Below are positions 1 through 5,045 of a stretch of DNA of 5,045 nucleotides, one piece after another. Origin of the DNA: Proteobacteria bacterium UBA6729 (GTDB lineage: Bacteria > Pseudomonadota > Gammaproteobacteria > Porifericomitales > Porifericomitaceae). The stretch's first letter is position 1. Each line of letters starts with the position of its first letter. A program made the position numbers and the translations under genes. The notes below the pieces were generated by a model. The model searched no databases. It saw only the letters and a list, made by a program, of their open reading frames with translations, and was not told the origin of the DNA. The stretch spans positions 489-5,533 of the forward strand of contig DKIB01000113.1 in NCBI GenBank assembly GCA_002454015.1, read 5' to 3'.

Positions 1-30
1 AGCGGCAAGCCATTGACACAGCAACCATGA
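1..30 (+). CDS. mgdA: C-terminal tail of upstream gene, probably MgdA / SoxB-like beta subunit (partial)
   Basis: Reading frame 1 runs from the window edge to a TGA at 28-30 and gives the tail SGKPLTQQP. Only nine residues are visible, so the product cannot be identified from sequence alone. The call rests on position: the next three genes are delta, alpha and gamma subunits, and the beta flavin subunit almost always comes first in soxBDAG and mgdABCD operons. A tail of the type 'F-x-SG-[KR]-P-[LI]' shortly before the stop is also compatible with SoxB-like FAD/FMN amine oxidases. The stop overlaps the next start as ATGA (27-30), which supports a real, translationally coupled gene end. If correct, this subunit carries the amine-oxidising flavin site. 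Of the other two frames, one has a stop at 14-16 and the other is continuous with the downstream gene. Confidence 0.6.
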   Translation, partial: SGKPLTQQP

Positions 31-326
31 AGCTCATGCCTTGTCCCCTCAACGGTCTGCGCAATATCTCGGAGTTCATTTGCTTCGGCGCAGTAACAGA
101 AATGCCTGAACCGTCTGTATGCAGTGATCGGGAGTGGACTGAATTCAACTGGTTCTCTGATAACACCGTCGGGGTGGTGCGAGAGTGGTGGTGCCATGTG
201 CCTACCTCGTACTGGTTCATCGCTGAACGCAACACCCTTACCGACGAGATACAAAGGACCTATCCCGCGAGTCAGATCTTCAGGAGCCGCCGGGATTTCA
301 AGACCCCGGCACCGGAGGGAGGATGA
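27..326 (+). CDS. mgdB: Sarcosine oxidase delta-family subunit, probable N-methylglutamate dehydrogenase subunit B
   Basis: This 99-residue protein matches the SoxD family in length and pattern. It opens with MKLMPCPLNGLRNISEF, equivalent to the family's 'hxxPCPxCGxRxxxEF', and continues with SDREWTEFNWFSDN (33-46), VREWWCH (51-57), WFIAERNTLTDEI (63-75) and a C-terminal RR-D-F. Known SoxD proteins are small subunits that bind structural zinc through three Cys and one His. Here Cys6 and His57 remain, but the second Cys is Asn9 and the Cys four residues after the His is Ser61, so a normal zinc site is unlikely. The start at 27 places the usual four residues before the first Cys and overlaps the upstream stop (ATGA), which explains the lack of a clear Shine-Dalgarno. 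The stop overlaps the next gene in the same way. Family call is firm; mgdB rather than soxD is inferred from gmaS downstream. Confidence 0.88.
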   Translation: MKLMPCPLNGLRNISEFICFGAVTEMPEPSVCSDREWTEFNWFSDNTVGVVREWWCHVPTSYWFIAERNTLTDEIQRTYPASQIFRSRRDFKTPAPEGG

Positions 327-3304
327 GCACTCCGGGTACGGTCGGCACCAATCGCTTGCCTGCGCCTGCAGGCCTGTTGATCAACCGACAGCGACCCTTG
401 CAGTTTCATTTTGATGGCCGGGAATACACTGGCCTGTTCGGTGATACCATCGCCAGTGCACTGGCGGCAAACGGGGTGTGGTTGCTGTCACGCTCTTTCA
501 AATATCATCGCCCACGCGGCGCCATGTCGTTCGCCGGTCTGGAGGCCGATACACTGGTGCGGGTCGGAGACGAACCAAATGTACCTGCCGATCTCGAACC
601 GCTTCAAGATGGCATGCGGATAGAGGCCCAGAACTGCCCCGGGGGGTTGCGACATGACTGGATGGCTGTAACCGGGCTTGGTGCCCGATTCATGCCTGTG
701 GGGTTCTACTACAAGTCCATGTTCCGACCACGGGGCATCTGGCCCCTGCTCTGGGAGCCCCTGATCCGTCGCATGGCTGGCCTGGGGCGGGTACAGCCGG
801 ATGCAAACTCGACTGTACCCTGCTGTGAAAAGGAATATCGGTTCTGTGAAGTGGCCGTGGTCGGCGGTGGCCCGGCCGGTATGGCAGCAGCGCTGAGGGC
901 CGCGGATGAGGGTGCGCGGGTGCTGTTGCTTGAACAGGCCCCGGTACCGGGAGGTGTCCTGAACTATGGGCGCTTCGTCAACGGGGATGCGGGACAGACC
1001 ACCCTCGTGCGTGAGCAGCTGATTGCGGCCATCCGACAACAGCAGCGGATCGAACTCATGACCGATACCGTGTGCAATGCCTGGTATGCTGATCACTGGC
1101 TGGCAGCGATACATGCCCAACGCCTGTACAAGATACGTGCCCACCAGACCATATTGGCGACGGGTCTTATGGAGCAGCCCATAGTCTTCCGTAACAACGA
1201 TCTGCCGGGCATCCTGCTGGGCACGGCAGCACAGCGGCTTATCCGCCTGTACGGAGTACGCCCGGGACAGAAGGCCGTGGTATTGAGCATCGGTGATGAC
1301 GGCTATGCCGTGGCATCGGATCTGCAGGCGGTTGGAACGAAGGTGGCCGCCGTGGTAGACATACGTACCACCCCGCCCGCTGCACTTGTCGCCAAGGCAG
1401 ACAAGGCTGGCATCCCCGTAATCTCCGGCAGCACCGTATATGAGGCATGCAAAGGCAAAGGCGGCTTGCATCTGGGTGCTGTGAAACTGGCGCGGGTGAT
1501 TAATCAACAGGACGGTCGGAGCAGCTGCACCCCATTGGGCACCCGTATTGAATGTGACCTGCTGTGCTCTTGTGGTGGCTACATGTCGGCCTACCAACTG
1601 GCTTTGCAGGCCGGAGGACGGCTGGTGTGTGTGGGTCAGGCGGAAACCTTCTCCATCACCGGACTGCCTGCGGGTATGCACCTGGCAGGGGCGGTTAACG
1701 GTGTTGTCCCGTCCGGTGACCCTGCCGGAATGGCAGCGGTGATGGAAGATGGCAAGCGGGCCGGGGATGCCGCTGTGGCGACGCTACCAGGCCGGACGGG
1801 AAAGACTCCGCACGACAGGCAGGCTGTGGAGCGGACTCAACCGGACCCGACTGAAGAGGCACAGCAGACCACGCCATACCCTCTGTTCCCGCATCCACGG
1901 GGCAAGGAGTTTGTCGACCGCGACGAGGACCTGCAGATCGCCGATATACTCAATGCATGTGCTGACGGCTATGCCGACCTGGAACTGGTAAAGCGCTACT
2001 CCACCGTTGGCATGGGACCCTCACAGGGGCGCCATTCTGCCCTGGCGACAGCACGGCTGGTGGCCTGGGCAACCTCACGCACGGTGGGAGACATTGGTGT
2101 GACCACAGCGCGTCCGCCACTCTGCGGAGAGCAGTTGGCTGTGCTGGCAGGGCGCTCGTTCTACCCCGAACGACACACTGCACTGCATGGACGCCATCTG
2201 GAAGCCAATGCGCACATGGTGCCGGCCGGCACATGGCTGCGCCCGGCCTGGTATGGGACGGAGCGTACAGAGAGCATTCGCGAGGAGGCACTGGCGATAC
2301 GCAAGAACGTTGGCATCATTGATGTTTCCACGCTCGGAGGCCTGGAGGTGAAGGGGCCGGATGCCGCCGAGTTTTTGAACCGTATCTATACCTTTGCCTA
2401 TCTCAAGCAGGCGGTGGGTCGCACTCGCTATGTACTCATGACCAACCTTGCTGGCAGTATCATTGACGATGGTGTCTCCTGCAGGTTCGGTACCGAGCAT
2501 TTCTATGTTACTGCGACTACTGGCGGTGTCGACAATGTCTATCGCACCATGCTGTGGTGGAACGCACAGTGGCGACTGGATATATCGGTTAGCAATGTGA
2601 CCGCAGCCTGGGCTGGCGTCAGCCTGGCCGGCCCGGGTTCCCGGGAGGTACTCAGCCACCTGTGCGAGGACATAGACCTGTCGCCACAGGCATTTCCTTA
2701 TCTTGGAGTGCGTTCCGGGACGGTACGGGGGATCCCGGCCAGAATACTGCGAGTCGGCTTCGTCGGCGAACTCAGCTATGAGATCCATGTGCCCTCCTCC
2801 ATGGGAGAAGCGCTGTGGGACGCCCTGCTGGAAGTCGGCAGGGGGCTGGGCATCCGGGCTGTGGGGATCGAGGCGCAGCGTATCCTGCGTCTGGAGAAGG
2901 GGCATATCATTGTCGGGCAGGATACTGATGCCATGACCACACCGCAGGAGGCGCAAATGGGCTGGGCAATTGCCCGACGCAAACCATTCTTTGTGGGCGG
3001 TCGTGCTCTGCAGATCCGGGAGCAACACCCGCAACGACGCCTGGTGGCCTTTACCATTGATGACCCGCAACTGCCGTGCCCACAGGAATCCAGTCTGGTG
3101 CTCGATGGCAGTGCCATTGCCGGACACGTTACCTCCGTGACGCGCTCCCCGGCACTGGGATACATCATCGGTTTGGCCTGTACCCGGCCTGATACTGAAA
3201 TAGGGGATACGCTGCACATCAAGCTGGGCAGCGGGGATATCATAGCGGCCACAGTGGTCAAATCCCCCTTCTACGACCCGGAAAACAAGCGTCAGGAGAT
3301 GTAG
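323..3304 (+). CDS. mgdC: Sarcosine oxidase alpha-family subunit, probable N-methylglutamate dehydrogenase subunit C
   Basis: A 993-residue protein, full length for the SoxA family (about 950-1000). In order: residues 20-105 are an N-terminal domain resembling the cysteine-free, 2Fe-2S-like fold of SoxA, with GDTIASALAANGV (40-52) and RSFKYHRPRG (57-66). Residues 175-485 are a pyridine-nucleotide-disulfide-reductase-type module with the Rossmann motif VVGGGPAGMAAA (179-190), ATG (279-281), a second degenerate nucleotide fold (317-346), CDLLCSCGGY (411-420) and an AGAVNGV segment (455-461). A Pro/Gln/Thr-rich linker lies near 488-525. A middle segment (528-610) contains LVKRYSTVGMGPSQGRHS. Residues 611-985 form a GcvT-like folate-binding domain with the acidic IIDDG (713-717), the LAGPGSRE loop (768-775), GFVGELSYEIHVP (812-824) and LEKGHIIVGQDTD (857-869). 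In the family this subunit binds a dinucleotide and passes the oxidised methyl carbon to tetrahydrofolate. The start overlaps the previous stop (ATGA), with GGAGG at 314-318. The substrate is inferred from gmaS downstream; sarcosine or another N-methyl amino acid is the alternative. Confidence 0.88.
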   Translation: MSTPGTVGTNRLPAPAGLLINRQRPLQFHFDGREYTGLFGDTIASALAANGVWLLSRSFKYHRPRGAMSFAGLEADTLVRVGDEPNVPADLEPLQDGMRIEAQNCPGGLRHDWMAVTGLGARFMPVGFYYKSMFRPRGIWPLLWEPLIRRMAGLGRVQPDANSTVPCCEKEYRFCEVAVVGGGPAGMAAALRAADEGARVLLLEQAPVPGGVLNYGRFVNGDAGQTTLVREQLIAAIRQQQRIELMTDTVCNAWYADHWLAAIHAQRLYKIRAHQTILATGLMEQPIVFRNNDLPGILLGTAAQRLIRLYGVRPGQKAVVLSIGDDGYAVASDLQAVGTKVAAVVDIRTTPPAALVAKADKAGIPVISGSTVYEACKGKGGLHLGAVKLARVINQQDGRSSCTPLGTRIECDLLCSCGGYMSAYQLALQAGGRLVCVGQAETFSITGLPAGMHLAGAVNGVVPSGDPAGMAAVMEDGKRAGDAAVATLPGRTGKTPHDRQAVERTQPDPTEEAQQTTPYPLFPHPRGKEFVDRDEDLQIADILNACADGYADLELVKRYSTVGMGPSQGRHSALATARLVAWATSRTVGDIGVTTARPPLCGEQLAVLAGRSFYPERHTALHGRHLEANAHMVPAGTWLRPAWYGTERTESIREEALAIRKNVGIIDVSTLGGLEVKGPDAAEFLNRIYTFAYLKQAVGRTRYVLMTNLAGSIIDDGVSCRFGTEHFYVTATTGGVDNVYRTMLWWNAQWRLDISVSNVTAAWAGVSLAGPGSREVLSHLCEDIDLSPQAFPYLGVRSGTVRGIPARILRVGFVGELSYEIHVPSSMGEALWDALLEVGRGLGIRAVGIEAQRILRLEKGHIIVGQDTDAMTTPQEAQMGWAIARRKPFFVGGRALQIREQHPQRRLVAFTIDDPQLPCPQESSLVLDGSAIAGHVTSVTRSPALGYIIGLACTRPDTEIGDTLHIKLGSGDIIAATVVKSPFYDPENKRQEM
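3294..3298 (+). promoter_or_regulatory. Ribosome binding site for mgdD
   Basis: AGGAG lies inside the last codons of mgdC, nine bases before the ATG at 3308. It supports that start over later in-frame codons and implies coupled translation of the alpha and gamma subunits. Confidence 0.65.
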
Positions 3305-3307
3305 GCG

Positions 3308-4036
3308 ATGCCAGAGCAACGCAGCCGGGATTGTGACCCTGCTCTATACCTGAGACGCAGCCCGCTGTACCGCATCCTGCAACAGGCCGGGGCAATCTTT
3401 ACCGAGACACCACGGCGGGATGCTGCTGTCGTGCGTTCCCTGGGCACCGGGACTGAGGTCGAACAGGCCAGACACCTCGGTATGGCCGATCTGTCACCCT
3501 TGCCGCGCTGCGGATTCAAGGGAGCCCGGGCGCTGCAATGGCTGGAGATGCAGAACATCAATGTCCCCCGGAACAACCATCAGGCACTGCCACAGGAAAA
3601 CGGGTTGCTGGTAGCACGGCTCTCGGATCAGGAAGTTCTGATTCTGACTGACCCGGGCGCAGAAGACAGTCTGGTGCAGATCGAAACCACTTATGCAAAA
3701 CAGGCCCCGGCATATTGCCATGCTGTGCCCTGGAGAGATTCATCCGCCTGGCTACGGGTCAGTGGCAAGCGGGCCGGGCAGATGTTTGCCAAGCTCTGCG
3801 GGGTTGATTTGCTCCCGGATCGATTTCCCAATCTCACCCTTGCACAGACTTCCATGGCGCGCATGAATATCATCGTCATACGTGACGATCCGGGAACAAC
3901 ATCGGGCTGGCATCTGCTGTTCGACAGCGCCTCGGCTGAGTATCTGTGGAACTGTCTGCAGGATGCCGGGGCGGAGTTCAATCTCGTACTGATCGGCCTG
4001 GATGCGCTGATTGCCCTGAATGACTGCCCTGGGTAG
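3308..4036 (+). CDS. mgdD: Sarcosine oxidase gamma-family subunit, probable N-methylglutamate dehydrogenase subunit D
   Basis: A 242-residue protein of the SoxG family. The diagnostic core is at residues 145-192: SSAWLRVSGKRAGQMFAKLC followed by GVDLLPDRFP and LAQTSMARMNIIVIRDD, matching the family's 'W-R-x-SG-x-A-x-x-x-L-x-K-x-C-x-x-D-L-x-P-x-x-F' and 'AQT-x-x-A-R' pattern; near the end comes AEYLWNCLQDAGAEF (210-224), also typical. Residues 60-115 (ADLSPLPRCGFKGARA, then LVARLSDQEVLIL) match the first half of the GcvT/YgfZ-like fold. Known gamma subunits are assembly and structural partners of the tetramer and carry no flavin themselves. The chain is somewhat longer than the roughly 190-210 residues usual for SoxG, because of about 55 N-terminal residues with little recognisable similarity. 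The start at 3308 lies 3 bases after the mgdC stop, with AGGAG (3294-3298) nine bases upstream. Family call is firm, MgdD naming contextual. Confidence 0.83.
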   Translation: MPEQRSRDCDPALYLRRSPLYRILQQAGAIFTETPRRDAAVVRSLGTGTEVEQARHLGMADLSPLPRCGFKGARALQWLEMQNINVPRNNHQALPQENGLLVARLSDQEVLILTDPGAEDSLVQIETTYAKQAPAYCHAVPWRDSSAWLRVSGKRAGQMFAKLCGVDLLPDRFPNLTLAQTSMARMNIIVIRDDPGTTSGWHLLFDSASAEYLWNCLQDAGAEFNLVLIGLDALIALNDCPG

Positions 4037-4091
4037 AAATGCCCCTGTCAGCCCCCCAAAAACTCTGGAGCAGCAAAAGGAGGATTCCACC
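4037..4091 (+). other. Short gap between mgdD and gmaS
   Basis: These 55 bases are the only true intergenic sequence in the window. They contain a C-rich tract (4051-4057), an A-rich patch and the gmaS ribosome binding site. I see no stem followed by a T-run that would act as an intrinsic terminator and no convincing -35/-10 pair, so gmaS is most simply read through from the mgd genes. A weak or activator-dependent promoter inside the end of mgdD cannot be excluded. Confidence 0.6.
4077..4084 (+). promoter_or_regulatory. Strong Shine-Dalgarno site for gmaS
   Basis: AAGGAGGA is a near-perfect complement of the 16S rRNA 3' end and sits 7 bases before the ATG at 4092, which fixes that start codon. 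It is the strongest and best-spaced ribosome site in the window; the upstream genes rely on overlapping or nearly abutting starts. This suggests the synthetase is translated independently and perhaps at a higher level than the oxidase subunits. Confidence 0.8.
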
Positions 4092-5045
4092 ATGACCACA
4101 AAACAAACCAGGACAGCAGACCTTGAAAAGAAGGCTCAGACACTGGGCATTCAGTACTTTTTAATCAGCTTTGTCGATTTGTTTGGCGTACTGCGCTCCA
4201 AACTCGTGCCCACGCGGGCGATCCGCGGTATGCAGAAGAACGGTGCCGGATTCGCAGGATTTGCAACCTGGCTGGATATGACCCCGGCCGACCCGGACAT
4301 GTTTGCTGTTCCTGACCCCAAAACCCTGCTGCAGTTGCCCTGGAAACCCGAAATCGGCTGGCTGGCCAGTGATCTATGGATGAACGGCAAGGCAGTAGAA
4401 GCATCACCACGTGTCGCCCTGAAGCGCCAGATCAGCAAGGCGACAAAGGCTGGCTATCGCATGATGAGTGGCGTGGAGTGCGAATTCTTCCTGCTTGATT
4501 CGCAGGGGCGGGAGCTATCCGATCCGCTGGATGCGCAGAGTAAACCCTGTTATGACCAGCAGGCTCTGGTGCGTCGCTACCCGATAATCAGCGAGATCTG
4601 CGACTGCATGATCAAATTGGGCTGGGAACCCTACCAGAATGATCATGAAGACGCGAACGGACAATTTGAGATGAATTGGAACTATGCCGATGCCCTGGTG
4701 ACCGCCGACCGCCATGTGTTCTTCAAGTTCATGGTGAAGTCAATTGCCGAAAAACATGGTTTCCGTGCCACCTTCATGCCCAAACCCTTTCCAAAATTGA
4801 CCGGCAACGGTTGTCATTCCCATATCTCACTGTGGGACCAGAATGGCAAACGCAACCTGTTCCTCAGTAATCGGGAGCCATTGGGACTGTCTGCGCTCGC
4901 CTGCCATTTTCTGGGTGGCATCATGAAAAATGCACAGGATATCTGTGCCATCTTCAACCCGACAGTGAACAGCTACAAACGCATCAATGCGGTCCCCACC
5001 ATATCCGGTGCCACCTGGGCGCCCAATGCGATCAGCTATTCCGGG
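4092..5045 (+). CDS. gmaS: Glutamine-synthetase-family ligase, probable gamma-glutamylmethylamide synthetase (partial, 3' end missing)
   Basis: The frame is open from the ATG at 4092 to the window edge: 318 codons of a protein that in this family is about 440 residues, so roughly a quarter is missing. It belongs to the glutamine synthetase superfamily (GlnT/GmaS group). The N-terminal beta-grasp segment FVDLFGVLRSKLVP (27-40) has the conserved Asp29. The catalytic part shows GVECEFF (127-133; Glu129 and Glu131 as metal ligands), HEDANGQFEMNW (185-196; Glu186 and Glu193), GNGCHSHISLW (238-248; His242 equivalent to the catalytic-loop His) and NPTVNSYKRI (289-298; Arg297 binding glutamate). All key residues visible are intact, so the enzyme should be active. 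GmaS makes gamma-glutamylmethylamide from glutamate, methylamine and ATP, the first step of the N-methylglutamate pathway. Specificity for methylamine rather than ammonia or another amine is inferred from the adjoining mgd genes; a GlnT-like enzyme is the alternative. Confidence 0.85.
   Translation, partial: MTTKQTRTADLEKKAQTLGIQYFLISFVDLFGVLRSKLVPTRAIRGMQKNGAGFAGFATWLDMTPADPDMFAVPDPKTLLQLPWKPEIGWLASDLWMNGKAVEASPRVALKRQISKATKAGYRMMSGVECEFFLLDSQGRELSDPLDAQSKPCYDQQALVRRYPIISEICDCMIKLGWEPYQNDHEDANGQFEMNWNYADALVTADRHVFFKFMVKSIAEKHGFRATFMPKPFPKLTGNGCHSHISLWDQNGKRNLFLSNREPLGLSALACHFLGGIMKNAQDICAIFNPTVNSYKRINAVPTISGATWAPNAISYSG

Noticed and set aside
637..646. CCCC followed by six G residues, a possible slippage site.
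   Set aside because: The mgdC frame is intact across it and the family alignment continues on both sides, so there is no sign of programmed or accidental frameshift.
488..1681. Long minus-strand open frame (397 codons) opposite the first half of mgdC.
   Set aside because: It lies wholly inside a well-supported gene; the translation shows no recognisable domain and is rich in His, Arg, Gln and Cys as expected for the complement of GC-biased codons.
2632..2645. Perfect inverted repeat CCCGGG-TT-CCCGGG.
   Set aside because: It encodes the conserved GPGSR loop of the GcvT-like domain, lies mid-gene and is not followed by a T-run, so a chance palindrome in GC-rich coding sequence is sufficient explanation.
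2075..3319. Long minus-strand open frame (414 codons) opposite the folate-domain half of mgdC.
   Set aside because: Same reason: the sense frame encodes conserved GcvT-like motifs throughout, and the antisense product has no family features.
27..4036. Simple annotation as sarcosine oxidase soxDAG.
   Set aside because: Not excluded by the subunit families, but the adjoining GmaS-like gene, the lost zinc ligands in the delta subunit and the altered central motif of the alpha subunit favour N-methylglutamate dehydrogenase.
4031..4057. Possible terminator after mgdD (GGG ... CCC pairing near the stop, then a C-run).
   Set aside because: The stem is only three to four pairs and no T-run follows; it does not meet the pattern of an intrinsic terminator.

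Overview
The window reads as one stretch of a plus-strand operon from a bacterium, most likely a proteobacterium. That assignment rests on protein-family resemblance, the fairly GC-rich coding sequence and the compact operon; I cannot name a genus. Every gene points the same way and almost no base is non-coding.

Layout: positions 1-30 hold the last codons of an upstream gene, inferred to be the beta (SoxB-like) flavin subunit. Then come a small delta-type subunit (27-326), a 993-residue alpha-type subunit (323-3304) and a gamma-type subunit (3308-4036). The order beta-delta-alpha-gamma is that of heterotetrameric sarcosine oxidase (soxBDAG) and of its relative N-methylglutamate dehydrogenase (mgdABCD). 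After a 55-base gap with a very strong ribosome binding site comes the first 318 codons of a glutamine-synthetase-family enzyme (4092 to the window end, cut off), best read as gamma-glutamylmethylamide synthetase (gmaS).

How they fit together: in the N-methylglutamate pathway for methylamine use, GmaS joins methylamine to glutamate with ATP, N-methylglutamate synthase (MgsABC, not in this window) converts the amide to N-methylglutamate, and N-methylglutamate dehydrogenase (MgdABCD) oxidises this, regenerating glutamate and releasing the methyl carbon at the formaldehyde level, probably captured on tetrahydrofolate by the GcvT-like half of MgdC. The presence of gmaS directly after the oxidase-like genes is the main reason for calling them mgd rather than sox. 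This is inference from context and family knowledge; the substrate is not proven by sequence.

The most notable details are the loss of two of the four expected zinc ligands in the delta-type subunit, the divergence of the central motif of the alpha-type subunit from classical SoxA, and the direct mgdD-gmaS junction without mgsABC between them. I saw no mobile element, CRISPR array, RNA gene or convincing terminator.
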